Translations under genes and position numbers: made by a program
Part shown: positions 28,928-38,571 of the stretch, in pieces
Numbering within the stretch: the first letter of the stretch is position 1
How the letters are laid out: every line of letters begins with the position of its first letter
Notes under the pieces: model-generated
The model's input: only the letters and a program-made list of their open reading frames with translations
Told to the model about the DNA's origin: nothing
Databases searched by the model: none
Assembly: GCF_000397205.1 (NCBI RefSeq)
Contig: NC_021237.1
Location: 2,915,001 to 2,979,000, forward strand
Source of the DNA: Pseudomonas protegens CHA0
GTDB taxonomy: Bacteria > Pseudomonadota > Gammaproteobacteria > Pseudomonadales > Pseudomonadaceae
Length of the DNA stretch: 64,000 bases
Direction of reading: 5' to 3'

Positions 28928-29977
28928 ATGTCCCTTCTTCTGACGCGGCAAACCGCCCCCTTGCTGCTGGTCCAGCGCCGCCTGCCCTGGGGCCTGGCCG
29001 GCCTGTTGCTGCTGGCCTTCGGCGTGGTGCCGGTGCTGGGCAACGACTATTGGCTCAACGCGATCCTGATTCCGTTCCTGGTGCTGTCCCTGGCCGGGCT
29101 CGGGCTCAACCTGCTGACCGGCTACACCGGCCAGACCTCGGTGGGCGCCGCCGGCTTCATGGCCGTGGGGGCCTTTGCCACCTACGGTATTCTGCTGCGC
29201 CTGCCGCAGCTGGGGCTGCCCCTGGCCCTGCTCGGCGGCGGCCTGATCAGCGCCCTGGTGGGCTGGCTGTTCGGCCTGCCCAGTTCGCGGATCAAGGGTT
29301 TCTACCTGATGGTCAGCACCCTGGCGGCGCAGTTCTTCCTGGAGTGGCTGTTCGTCAAGTTTCCCTGGTTCTACAACTACGGTTCCTCGGGCACCATTTC
29401 GGCGCCGCAGTTGAGCCTGCTGGGCCATGACCTGAACCACCCCCAGGGGCGCTACCTGCTGACCCTGGTGACGGTGCTGCTGTTGACCTGGGTCGCGCAG
29501 AACCTGGTGCGCAGCCAGGTCGGGCGCAACTGGATGGCGATCCGCGACATGGACACCGCCGCCGCAGTGATTGGCATCCCGGTGGCCCGCTACAAACGCC
29601 AGGCGTTTGCCGTCAGCTCGTTCTACCTGGGCATCGCCGGTGCGCTGTGGGCCTTCGCCTACCTGGGCACCGCCAGCGCCAGCAGCTTCGATATCAATCG
29701 TTCGTTCCAGATCCTCTTCATCATCATTATCGGCGGCATGGGCAGCGTGGCCGGCAACTTCGTCGGCGCGGCCTTCATCAGTCTGTTGCCGATTCTCCTC
29801 AGCCATGCCGGGCAGGCGCTGCTGGGCGGGGCGGTGGACGCCGGGCAGTTGCAGAACCTGCAGAAAATCATTTTCGGCGTGCTGATCATCCTGTTCCTGA
29901 TCAAGGAACCCGAGGGCCTGATCCGCTTGCTGGGCAACTTGCGCGAGCGCCTGCGGCACTGGCCGCTGCGCTTCTGA
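28928..29977 (+). CDS. Branched-chain-type ABC transporter permease (LivM-like)
   Basis: A 349-residue permease. Visible LivM features are LNLLTGYTGQTSVGAAGFMAVGAFATYG, the coupling segment NWMAIRDMDTAAAVIGIPVARYKRQAFAVSSFYLGIAGAL and IIIGGMGSVAGNFVGAAFI. Start ATG 28928 is four bases after the LivH-like stop. A frame extending 5' to 28820 is an overlap artefact of livH. Confidence 0.94.
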   Translation: MSLLLTRQTAPLLLVQRRLPWGLAGLLLLAFGVVPVLGNDYWLNAILIPFLVLSLAGLGLNLLTGYTGQTSVGAAGFMAVGAFATYGILLRLPQLGLPLALLGGGLISALVGWLFGLPSSRIKGFYLMVSTLAAQFFLEWLFVKFPWFYNYGSSGTISAPQLSLLGHDLNHPQGRYLLTLVTVLLLTWVAQNLVRSQVGRNWMAIRDMDTAAAVIGIPVARYKRQAFAVSSFYLGIAGALWAFAYLGTASASSFDINRSFQILFIIIIGGMGSVAGNFVGAAFISLLPILLSHAGQALLGGAVDAGQLQNLQKIIFGVLIILFLIKEPEGLIRLLGNLRERLRHWPLRF

Positions 29978-30005
29978 ATTCCTCCTCCCAGAACAGAGAG
30001 ACAAC

Positions 30006-31340
30006 ATGCGTGCATCCTTGAAAGCTTCCCTGGCCGGCGCGGCGTTGCTGCTGGCGGCGGCCGTTGCCCCGGCAGCCCAGGCCGGGCCGGACCAGCAGTT
30101 CTTCCCCCTGGCCACCTACCGCGTCGGCGCCTATGCCTCCAGCGGGGTGCAGGTGTGGGCCGGGATGATCGACTACCTGAACTACATCAACCAGGTGGAG
30201 GGCGGCATCAACGGGGTCAAGCTGGTGTGGCAGGAGTGCGAGACCGAGTGGACCGCCGAGAAGGGCATCGAGTGCTACGAGCGCTTCAAGAACGGCCTGG
30301 ATGGCGCACCGGTGGCGGTCTACCAGCCCAACGGCGCACCGGCGGCCTATGCCCTGAGTGAGCGTGCCGAGGTGGACAAAATCCCGCTGATCACCCTGGG
30401 CTACGGCCGCACCGAAGCCACCGACGGCACGGTGTTCCCCTACAACTTCCCGGTGATGCTGACCTTCTACAGCGAGGCCTCGACCCTGGTGAACTACATC
30501 GCCCAGCGCGAGGGCGGGTTCGACCGGCTCAAGGGCAAGAAGATCGCCACGCTTTATCACGACTCCGCCTATGGCCGGGAAACCCTCGGGCCGCTCAAGC
30601 TGCTGGCCGAGAAGTACGGTTTCGAGAACATCCAGATTCCGGTGGCCGACCCGGGCAACGAGCAGTCGGCGCAATGGCGGCAGATCCGCCAGCAGAATCC
30701 GGACTGGGTGTTCCTGCGCACCTGGGGCGTGTCCACCCCGGTGGCGGTGAAGACCGCCGCGCGCTTCGGCTTCCCGGTGGACCACATCATCGGCGATATC
30801 TGGGCCAGCTCCAGCGAAGACGTGCTGCCGGCCGGCGCCGCGGCCAAGGGCTACCTGGCGCTGACGCCCTACCCGGCGGGCAGTGACTTCGAGATCCACA
30901 AGCGCCTCAAGCAGTACATCCTCGATACCGGCAAGAGCGACCTCAAGGACCTGAAGAATTTCGGCAGCGTGTACTACAACTCCGGCCTGGTGAACGCGGC
31001 GGTGGCGGTGGAGGCGATCCGGACCGCCCAGGGCAAGTTCGGCAAGCGCCCGCTCAATGGCGAGGAAGGGCGCTGGGGCCTGGAACACCTGAACATCGAC
31101 GACGCCCGGCTCAAGGACATGGGCTACCTGGGGCTGATGCAGAACCTCAAGCTGTCCTGCCGCGATCACGAAGGCGGCGGCGCGGCCCGGGTGCAGCAAT
31201 GGGACGGCGCCAACTGGACCCTGATCAGCGAGTGGATTGCCGCCGACCGTGCGCTGCTACGGCCGCTGATCGACGAAAAGGCCGCGGCCTTTGCCAAGGA
31301 GAAGCGCCTGGTGCCCCGTACATGCAACGAGGGTGACTGA
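30006..31340 (+). CDS. ABC transporter periplasmic substrate-binding protein (Peripla_BP_6 family)
   Basis: A 444-residue binding protein with a clear signal peptide (cut after AQA, residue 26). It belongs to the long LivK-like branch: TYRVGAYASSGVQVWAGMIDYLNYIN, GINGVKLVWQECETEWTAEKGIECYERFKNG and ATLYHDSAYGRETLGPL. Two Cys near residues 80 and 88 and two near 385-440 could form disulfides. Ligand unknown; the neighbours argue for an aromatic or organosulfur acid. AGAGAGAC lies just before the start. Confidence 0.92.
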   Translation: MRASLKASLAGAALLLAAAVAPAAQAGPDQQFFPLATYRVGAYASSGVQVWAGMIDYLNYINQVEGGINGVKLVWQECETEWTAEKGIECYERFKNGLDGAPVAVYQPNGAPAAYALSERAEVDKIPLITLGYGRTEATDGTVFPYNFPVMLTFYSEASTLVNYIAQREGGFDRLKGKKIATLYHDSAYGRETLGPLKLLAEKYGFENIQIPVADPGNEQSAQWRQIRQQNPDWVFLRTWGVSTPVAVKTAARFGFPVDHIIGDIWASSSEDVLPAGAAAKGYLALTPYPAGSDFEIHKRLKQYILDTGKSDLKDLKNFGSVYYNSGLVNAAVAVEAIRTAQGKFGKRPLNGEEGRWGLEHLNIDDARLKDMGYLGLMQNLKLSCRDHEGGGAARVQQWDGANWTLISEWIAADRALLRPLIDEKAAAFAKEKRLVPRTCNEGD

Positions 31341-31343
31341 ACC

Positions 31344-32111
<768 letters not shown>

Positions 32112-32124
32112 CCGTGAGCATTCC

Positions 32125-33561
32125 ATGAGCCAAACCCACACCGGACAGGCAACCCCTGCCACCCGTGATGCGCCAATCCTGATTGTCGGCGGCGGCCTCA
32201 GCGGCGCCTTGCTGGCCGCCCAGTTGCTGCGCCTGCCGGGCCAGCGACGGATCCTGGTCATAGAACCGCGCAGCGAGCTGGGGCGCGGCGAGGCCTACAG
32301 CGCCGTGGAGCTGGGGCACACCCTCAATGGCAACGCCGCGCGCATGAGCGTCGACCCGGACAACGCCGACGACCTGACCCAATGGCTGGCCCGGCACATC
32401 GCCGAGGGCGGCTGGTCCGAGTCGGACCGCCAGCATGTGCCGGTCAGCGAACTGTTTCCACCTCGCGGGCTGTTTGGTGTCTACGTCCAGCAGCGCCTGG
32501 CCGAGGCCCAGGTGCAGGGCCGGGCGCAGGGCTCCTCGTTGAGCCATGTGCAGGGCGAGGCGGTGGACCTGGAAACCGGCCCTGACGGCGTGCTACTGAC
32601 CCTGGCCGATGGCCGGCAACTGCCCGGCGCGGTGGCGGTGCTGGCCACCGGCATGTTCCCGGCGGCGCGTACCCCGCAGACCCGCTCCAGCGGCCTGAAT
32701 GCCGCGGCGCTGGACCCCTGGGATGTGGCGGCCATGGCCCGCCTCGATCCCCGGGCGACGGTGCTGATCATCGGTTCCGGGCTGACCATGGTGGACGCCG
32801 TGGTGTCCCTGGAGCAGGCCGGGCATCGTGGGCCGATCGAGGTGTTTTCCCGGCATGGGCTGCTGCCACACGTGCGCCGCCAGCCCCCGGCCTGGGAAGA
32901 CTTTCTCGGCGCCGACCCGAGCATCCGCAGCCCTCGGCAACTGCTGCGGGCGCTGCGCCAGCAATGCCGCGTGGCCGAGGCCCAGGGCATCGACTGGCAG
33001 GCCCCGCTGGACACGGTGCGGGTGCATATAGGGCGCCTGTGGAGCCAGGCCAGCGAGGTGCACAAACGCCAGTTCGTGCGCCATGTACGGCCCTGGTGGG
33101 AAAGCCATCACCATCGCTCGCCGCCCCTGAGCGCCGAGCTGGTGGCGCGCCTGCATGAAGAAGGGCGGTTGCGGATTCATGCCGCTTGCTACCAGGGCCT
33201 GGAGCCGGGCGACGAAGGCCGGCTGGCGATCCGCCTGCGCTACCGCGGCAGCCAGGACAGCGTGCGCATGGCGGGCGATGCCCTGATCAACTCCAGTGGC
33301 ATCGAATACGACTGGCGCCGGGTGGCGCGGCCTTTGCCGCGCCAGCTGCTGGCCCGCGGCCTGGTGACACCCGGGCCTTTGGCCCTGGGCATCAGCGCCG
33401 CACCCGATGGTGCCGTGCACAACGCCCAGGGCCAGGCCTGCGAGCGCCTGTTCGCCATGGGGCCGCCCCTGCGCGGCCTGTGGTGGGAAAGCACCGCCGT
33501 CACCGACGTCGCCCTGCAGGCCAAGGCCCTGGCCGCGCGCCTGGCCAACCACCAACCGTAG
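32125..33561 (+). CDS. FAD/NAD(P)-binding protein (YdhS-like, flavoprotein hydroxylase/oxidase)
   Basis: A 478-residue flavoprotein. The dinucleotide motif GGGLSGALLAAQLLR lies at residues 22-36 with the acidic end VIEPR, and the second motif is IIGSGLTMVDAVVSLEQ near residues 212-228. It matches the FAD-NAD(P)-binding domain family typified by E. coli YdhS. Last gene of the sulfur-type cluster, 13 bases after the ATPase. It may supply reducing power or oxidise the imported substrate. Its TAG stop is the first TAG of a REP unit. Confidence 0.85.
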   Translation: MSQTHTGQATPATRDAPILIVGGGLSGALLAAQLLRLPGQRRILVIEPRSELGRGEAYSAVELGHTLNGNAARMSVDPDNADDLTQWLARHIAEGGWSESDRQHVPVSELFPPRGLFGVYVQQRLAEAQVQGRAQGSSLSHVQGEAVDLETGPDGVLLTLADGRQLPGAVAVLATGMFPAARTPQTRSSGLNAAALDPWDVAAMARLDPRATVLIIGSGLTMVDAVVSLEQAGHRGPIEVFSRHGLLPHVRRQPPAWEDFLGADPSIRSPRQLLRALRQQCRVAEAQGIDWQAPLDTVRVHIGRLWSQASEVHKRQFVRHVRPWWESHHHRSPPLSAELVARLHEEGRLRIHAACYQGLEPGDEGRLAIRLRYRGSQDSVRMAGDALINSSGIEYDWRRVARPLPRQLLARGLVTPGPLALGISAAPDGAVHNAQGQACERLFAMGPPLRGLWWESTAVTDVALQAKALAARLANHQP

Positions 33562-33621
33562 GCGCTGGCTTGCCAGCGAAGGCGCCCGCAAGATCGCCTT
33601 CGCCGGCAAGCCGCTTCCTAC
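33558..33621. repeat. REP doublet providing both convergent stop codons
   Basis: GTAGGCGCTGGCTTGCCAGCGAA and CTTCGCCGGCAAGCCGCTTCCTAC face each other. The TAG of the first arm is the stop of the FAD protein; the CTA of the second arm is the stop of the dehydrogenase on the other strand. Confidence 0.85.
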
Positions 33622-34724
33622 AGTGCCACCCAGCGCTGTTCGGCGGCGGCAGTGCGGATCGCCGCGGCCAGGCGCTCCACTTCCCAGGCTTCAGCGAAAT
33701 CCGTGCCGTCCCGGCCCTGGCCGCACAGGGCCATGATCAATTCGTGAACTTCCAGGGTCTTGAGTTCGTTGTAGCCCAGCTGGTGCCCCGGGGCCGGGCT
33801 GAAGGCCGCGTAGCCGGGCAGGGCGGGCCCGGCCAGCAGGCGCTGGAAACCCTTCTGGCCGACCCGGTACAGGCGCAGTTCGTTGAGGCGTTCCTGGTCG
33901 TACGCCAGGGTGCCAAGGGTGCCGCTGATCTCGAAGCTCAGGTGGTTCTTGTAACCATGCTTGATCCAGCTGCTGCTCAGCGTGCCCCGCGCGCCATTGG
34001 CAAAGCGCAGCAGGGCATGGGCCTGGTCATCCACGGCGATGGCGCGGCGTTCCTGGCTGCCGGCTTCGGTGGGGCGTTGCAGGTGCACGGTCTGGGTATC
34101 GGCGCACACCGCCTGCACCGGCCCCATGAGAAAGCGTGCCATGGCCAGCAGGTGGCTGCCCAGGTCCGCCAGGGCGCCGCCGGCGTGCTGCGGCTCGCAA
34201 CGCCAGGACCAGGGGGCATCCGGGTCGGCCATGAAGTCTTCGCTGAACTCGCCCTGGAAACTCACCAGTTGCCCCAGTTCGCCGTTGCCGATCATGTCCC
34301 TGGCCTGGGCGATCACCGGGTTGTGCTGGTAGTTGTAGCCCACCCGGGTCACCACCCCGGCGGCCTGGGCCGCGTGGTGCATCTGCCGGGCCTGTTCGAC
34401 GCTGACCGCCAGGGGCTTTTCGCAGTACACCGCCTTGCCTGCGGCCAGCGCCGCCATGGCCATGGGGAAGTGCAGATGGTTGGGGGTGGTGATGGCCACC
34501 AGATTGACCCGGGGATCGGCGATCAGGTCTTGCCAGTCGCGGTGGGCCTGGGCAAAGCCCCAGGCGCCGGCGCAGTGTTCGCCGCGCTGGGCGTCGGCGT
34601 CGGCCAGGGCCGCCAGGTGCAGGCGCACCGGCAATTCGAAGACCGCGCCGGCACTGCGAAACGCCAGGGCGTGGGCACGCCCCATGAAACCGGTGCCGAT
34701 CAAACCAATGCCGAGCTCGTCCAT
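33618..34724 (-). CDS. Gfo/Idh/MocA family oxidoreductase
   Basis: A complete 368-residue NAD(P)-dependent dehydrogenase. Rossmann GTGFMGRAHALAF at residues 10-22, the nicotinamide-site motif AVYCEKPLAVSVEQA near residue 100 (EKP with catalytic Lys), and the C-terminal substrate domain with GGALADLGSHLLAMARFLMG (D and H typical of the active site). It probably oxidises a sugar or cyclitol. No obvious link to the adjacent sulfur cluster, which is convergent. It is only distantly like the partial homologue at the left edge. Confidence 0.88.
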   Translation of the reverse strand: MDELGIGLIGTGFMGRAHALAFRSAGAVFELPVRLHLAALADADAQRGEHCAGAWGFAQAHRDWQDLIADPRVNLVAITTPNHLHFPMAMAALAAGKAVYCEKPLAVSVEQARQMHHAAQAAGVVTRVGYNYQHNPVIAQARDMIGNGELGQLVSFQGEFSEDFMADPDAPWSWRCEPQHAGGALADLGSHLLAMARFLMGPVQAVCADTQTVHLQRPTEAGSQERRAIAVDDQAHALLRFANGARGTLSSSWIKHGYKNHLSFEISGTLGTLAYDQERLNELRLYRVGQKGFQRLLAGPALPGYAAFSPAPGHQLGYNELKTLEVHELIMALCGQGRDGTDFAEAWEVERLAAAIRTAAAEQRWVAL

Positions 34725-34824
34725 AACCGCACCTGCAGAATTATTGTTCTAGGGAGGGCTAGTTATGGAATAAATATTCTTTAATTGCAATTGGTGGAAT
34801 TAAAATTTTGAAAGGCGCTTGCAT

Positions 34825-34904
34825 GAGCCGGCTTGCCGGCGAAAGGGGCCGCTTGGGTTGCGCTGGGCTCAAGGCCCTCTTCGCTGGCAAGCCAGCTCCT
34901 GCGG
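34825..34904. repeat. REP doublet
   Basis: GAGCCGGCTTGCCGGCGAAAGG and CTTCGCTGGCAAGCCAGCTCCTGC arms, between the dehydrogenase promoter region and the SDR gene's terminator. Confidence 0.85.
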
Positions 34905-34910
34905 GAAATG

Positions 34911-34939
34911 AAAAAGGCAGCCTCCGGGCTGCCTTTTTT
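34911..34939. terminator. Bidirectional intrinsic terminator
   Basis: AAAAAGGCAGCC / GGCTGCCTTTTTT stem (34911-34922, 34927-34939) with loop TCCG. It ends the minus-strand SDR/APH operon, whose last stop is 17 bases away. Confidence 0.9.
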
Positions 34940-34955
34940 GTGGTGCAAGCGGGCC

Positions 34956-35723
34956 TCAGGAGAGGAAGCCGCCGTCCACATTGAGCGAGACACCCGTGGT
35001 GTAGCTGGAGGCGTCGCTGGCCAGGTAGAGCACCGCGCCGGCCATTTCGCTGGGGTCGGCTACGCGCTTGAGGGGGATCTGCGCCAGGGCGGTCTTGAGG
35101 ATGGCGTCGTTCTTGACCAGGGCCGAGGCGAACTTGGTGTCGGTCAGGCCCGGCAGCAGGGCGTTGCAGCGGATGCCGAACTGCGCGCATTCCTTGGCGA
35201 AGACCTTGGTCATGTTGATCACCGCGGCCTTGGTCACCGAGTAGATGCCCTGGAAGATCCCCGGCGAGATGCCGTTGATCGAGGCCACGTTGATGATGCT
35301 GCCGCCGCCGTTTTCGCGCATCAGCTTGCCGGCTTCCACCGACATGAAGAAGTAGCCGCGGATGTTGACGTCGACGGTCTTCTGGAAGGCCCCCAGGTCA
35401 GTGTCCAGGACGTTGCAGAATTGCGGGTTGGTCGCGGCGTTGTTGACCAGGATGTCCAGGCGCCCGAACTGTTCGCGGATGCCGGCGAAGACTTGGCTGA
35501 TCTGCTCCATTTCACCGATGTGGCAGGCAATGGCGGTGGCCTTGCCGCCGGCGGCGATGATCGCGTCGGCCACGTGCTGGCAACCTTCGAGCTTGCGGCT
35601 CGACACGATGACATGGGCGCCTTGCTGGGCCAGCAACTTGGCAATGGCCTCACCGATGCCGCGGCTGGCGCCGGAGACGAATGCGATCTTGCCGTCGAGG
35701 TCGAACAACTGAGTCTTGGACAT
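34956..35723 (-). CDS. SDR family oxidoreductase
   Basis: A 255-residue classical short-chain dehydrogenase. NAD(P) motif SGASRGIG near residues 18-25, NNAAT near 92, catalytic Ser in NVASINGISPG, YSVTK (Tyr-x3-Lys) near 161-165, and a C-terminal GVSLNVDGGF. The end of the operon with the APH-like gene 39 bases upstream. That pairing is common in Pseudomonas acyl-CoA/alcohol catabolic loci, so the substrate may be a hydroxyacyl compound (inference). Confidence 0.9.
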   Translation of the reverse strand: MSKTQLFDLDGKIAFVSGASRGIGEAIAKLLAQQGAHVIVSSRKLEGCQHVADAIIAAGGKATAIACHIGEMEQISQVFAGIREQFGRLDILVNNAATNPQFCNVLDTDLGAFQKTVDVNIRGYFFMSVEAGKLMRENGGGSIINVASINGISPGIFQGIYSVTKAAVINMTKVFAKECAQFGIRCNALLPGLTDTKFASALVKNDAILKTALAQIPLKRVADPSEMAGAVLYLASDASSYTTGVSLNVDGGFLS

Positions 35724-35762
35724 GGTTTTTCCTTGTTTTGGCTGTCGAGCGCCGGGGCGCGG

Positions 35763-36830
35763 TCAGAGGCTGGATTTGTGAATGACCTGCAGGCTCATCT
35801 GCTCCAGCAGTTTGTTCATGTGAATGAACTGCGCGAAGCGTTTGTCCTGGGTCTGGCCATGGTAGAAGCGGTAGTAGATCTGCTGCACGATGCCGGCCAG
35901 GCGGAACAGGCCGTAGGTGTAGTAGAAGTCGAAGTTGCCGATTTCGATTCCCGCGCGCTCGGCGTAGTAGTCGACGAACTGCTGGCGGGTGAGCATGCCC
36001 GGGGCGTTGCTCGGCTGGCGGCGCATCAGTTGCACCGGCGCCGGGTCGCCGGCCTCGATCCAGTAGGCCAGGGTGTTGCCCAGGTCCATCAGCGGGTCGC
36101 CCAGGGTGGTCAGTTCCCAGTCCAGCACGCCGATGATCTGCATCGGGTTCTGTGGGTCGAGGATCACGTTGTCGAAGCGGTAGTCGTTGTGCACGATGCT
36201 CGAGGTCGGGTGGTCGGCGGGCATCTTCTCGTTGAGCCAGGCCTTGACCTTTTCCCAGTGCGGCGCGTCCGGGGTCAGGGCCTTCTCGTAGCGGTCGCTC
36301 CAGCCCTTGATCTGGCGCTGCACATAGCCTTCGGGCTTGCCCAGGTCACCCAGGCCGCAGGCGCTGTAGTCGACCCGGTGCAGCTCGACGAAACGATCGA
36401 TGAAGCTCTTGCACAGGGCCTCGGTCTGGCCGGCATCCAGGCCCAGCTCCGGCGGCAGGTCGGAGCGCAGGATGATGCCCTTGACCCGTTCCATGACATA
36501 GAACTCGGCGCCGATCACCGACTCGTCGGTGCAGTGCACGTAGGCTTTGGGGCAGTAGGGGAAACCGTCCTTGAGCTGGTTGAGAATGCGGAACTCGCGG
36601 CCCATGTCGTGGGCCGACTTGGCCTTGTGGCCGAAGGGCGGGCGACGCAGGACAAACTCCTGCCCGGGGTATTCCAGCAGGTAGGTGAGGTTCGAGGCAC
36701 CGCCCGGGAACTGGCTGATCTGCGGCGTACAGCTCAGGCCGGGAATGTGCGCCTTGAGGTACGGGTCGATCAGGTTGGCATCGAGTTCCTCGCCTGAGCG
36801 AGTGCGGGTGGACTGGTCTGTAAGCGCCAT
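35763..36830 (-). CDS. APH-family phosphotransferase (ACAD10/11 N-terminal-like)
   Basis: A 355-residue kinase-fold protein. Landmarks: FPGGASNLTYLLEYPGQEFVLRRPPFG (nucleotide loop and Lys-equivalent region), the catalytic loop SIVHNDYRFDNVIL (HxDxxxxN) and IIGVLDWELTTLGDPLMDLG (DFG-like). In mammals the same domain is fused to acyl-CoA dehydrogenase and phosphorylates 4-hydroxyacyl-CoAs; a bacterial role in hydroxy-acid catabolism with the SDR is plausible. Start ATG 36830; upstream AAGGGATAAGC is a good site. Confidence 0.87.
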   Translation of the reverse strand: MALTDQSTRTRSGEELDANLIDPYLKAHIPGLSCTPQISQFPGGASNLTYLLEYPGQEFVLRRPPFGHKAKSAHDMGREFRILNQLKDGFPYCPKAYVHCTDESVIGAEFYVMERVKGIILRSDLPPELGLDAGQTEALCKSFIDRFVELHRVDYSACGLGDLGKPEGYVQRQIKGWSDRYEKALTPDAPHWEKVKAWLNEKMPADHPTSSIVHNDYRFDNVILDPQNPMQIIGVLDWELTTLGDPLMDLGNTLAYWIEAGDPAPVQLMRRQPSNAPGMLTRQQFVDYYAERAGIEIGNFDFYYTYGLFRLAGIVQQIYYRFYHGQTQDKRFAQFIHMNKLLEQMSLQVIHKSSL

Positions 36831-37073
36831 GCTTATCCCTTCTGCTTATTCTGGAGGCCAGAGATTATTGGCTAATCTAATGCGCCTACCGGCCCCTCAC
36901 AATCGCGGCGGGCCTTTATAGGTGCGCGTGTTGCCGGACAATCATTGCTTTTGATACAAGCGTTTGAATTTAGCCCCGTGTGTCTACGACCCGATGAGAC
37001 CAAGCCCCCGCAGGAACCATGCAGGCACAGAGGTTGTCCGCCCCACGAGCATAGGCGTTGACTCGGGGCTGGG

Positions 37074-38024
37074 TCAGTTCGGTGCCGGCAGGGCCAGCGG
37101 GGTCAGCAGTGGCCGGCCTTCGAAGTGGGCCAGCAGGTTCTGGCCGACCATCGCCACGGTATCGCGGCTGGCCTGGGGCGAAAGGCCGGCGACGTGGGGC
37201 GTGAGCACCACGTTGTCGAGCACCTTGAGGGCGTCCGGGACTTGGGGTTCGTCATCGAACACATCCAGGGCCGCGCCGGCAATCCGCCGCTGCTGCAGGG
37301 CCTGCAGCAGGGCGTTGGTGTCCACCACGCTGGCCCGGGCGATGTTCACCAGGAAACCTTCGGGGCCAAGGGCTTCCAGCACCGGCTGGTCCACCAGGTG
37401 CCGGGTGTCGGCGCCGCCCGGGGTGGCGATTACCAGGACGTCCGAGTCCCGGGCCAGTTCCACCAGGGTCGGGCAGAAGCGGTAGGGCTGGTCGGGGCGT
37501 GGCTGGCGGCTGTGGTAGCTCACCGGCATGTCGAAGCCCAGGGCGCAGCGCCGGGCGATGGCCTGGCCCACGGCGCCGAGGCCGAGCACCCCCAGGCGCA
37601 TGCCGGCCAGGGACGGGCGCAGCACCTTCGGCCAGTCCCCCTGGCGTACCGCGGCGTCGGACTGGGGAATGCCGCGCACCAGGGCCAGCAGCAGGGCCAG
37701 GGCATGATCGGCCACGGACGAGGCGTTGACCCCGGCACCATTGGTTACCGCGATCCCGCGATTGCTCGCCGCTTGCAGGTCCACTTGCTCATAGCCGGCG
37801 CCGATCACGCAGATGATCTGCAATCGGGGCAGGGCGGCGATTTCCGCCGCGCTCAGCCCCAGGGGGCCACGGGTCAGCACCGCATCGATCTGCCCGGCGT
37901 GGTCCCGGATCGCCTGGGCCCGGGTCTGTGGAGTGGGTGCCAGGATCAGCCTGAAACCCAGGTCTTCGAGGTGCGGCAGGTAGGCGTTGACGTTTTCAAC
38001 CAGGACCAGAACGGTGGCGCGCAT
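37074..38024 (-). CDS. D-isomer-specific 2-hydroxyacid dehydrogenase
   Basis: A 316-residue NAD(P)-dependent dehydrogenase. The Rossmann loop is LGVLGLGAVGQAIARR, and catalytic Arg (NIARASVVD), Glu (DVFDDEPQVP) and His (VVLTPHVAGLSPQA) can be picked out. It probably reduces glyoxylate/hydroxypyruvate or a 2-ketoacid. Start ATG 38024 follows CACGAGGAGTCCGCC; longer frames upstream read into the VOC gene. It is downstream of the VOC gene by 17 bases, likely one operon. Confidence 0.9.
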   Translation of the reverse strand: MRATVLVLVENVNAYLPHLEDLGFRLILAPTPQTRAQAIRDHAGQIDAVLTRGPLGLSAAEIAALPRLQIICVIGAGYEQVDLQAASNRGIAVTNGAGVNASSVADHALALLLALVRGIPQSDAAVRQGDWPKVLRPSLAGMRLGVLGLGAVGQAIARRCALGFDMPVSYHSRQPRPDQPYRFCPTLVELARDSDVLVIATPGGADTRHLVDQPVLEALGPEGFLVNIARASVVDTNALLQALQQRRIAGAALDVFDDEPQVPDALKVLDNVVLTPHVAGLSPQASRDTVAMVGQNLLAHFEGRPLLTPLALPAPN

Positions 38025-38041
38025 GGCGGACTCCTCGTGGG

Positions 38042-38437
38042 TTAGCGGGGCAGGGGTTGGCGCAATTGAAAGATGTTGCCTTCCGGGTCGATGCCGTCGC
38101 AGGCCCGGGCGTCCTTGAATTGCCATTCGCGCTCGGCCTCGTACACCCGGCCACCGGCCTTGGCAGCGCGCTGCCGGGCCCGGGCCAGGTCGTCTACCTG
38201 GAACAGCGGCTTGCAGGCGCAATCGCTGCGGGGCAGCGGCGGTTCCTGCACGACGATGCGCGCAGCAATCGCTGGCGGCACCTGGACCAGGGTCAGCTCG
38301 AAGCCCTGGTGGGCCAGTTGCTGGTAGTCGGCTTGCTGTTCGGTGATGGGCCAGCCCAGCAGTTCGGCATAGAAGCGGGCGAGGGAAGGTGGATCAAGGC
38401 TGTAGAGGAGGCAGCCGGCGATCGTCGTGGCGCTCAT
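38042..38437 (-). CDS. VOC (glyoxalase/dioxygenase superfamily) protein
   Basis: A 131-residue vicinal-oxygen-chelate protein: repeat 1 TTIAGCLLYSLDPPSLARFYAELLGW, repeat 2 CKPLFQVDDLARARQRAAKAGGRVYEAE ending DGIDPEGNIFQL. It resembles small glyoxalase-like proteins of unknown substrate. ATG 38437 has TGGAA upstream; ATG 38449 would add four residues. Confidence 0.82.
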   Translation of the reverse strand: MSATTIAGCLLYSLDPPSLARFYAELLGWPITEQQADYQQLAHQGFELTLVQVPPAIAARIVVQEPPLPRSDCACKPLFQVDDLARARQRAAKAGGRVYEAEREWQFKDARACDGIDPEGNIFQLRQPLPR

Positions 38438-38571
38438 GGAGGGTTCCATACGGGCAGGGGCGAAGGCTCAAGGGTGCGGGTTGCGAGGGATTTTGGCAAT
38501 GCTCGCCGGCACCGTTCCCGGGGGCATCACGCCATGATCGGCGTGCCCGGGGCGGTGTGGGAACGATGGGG

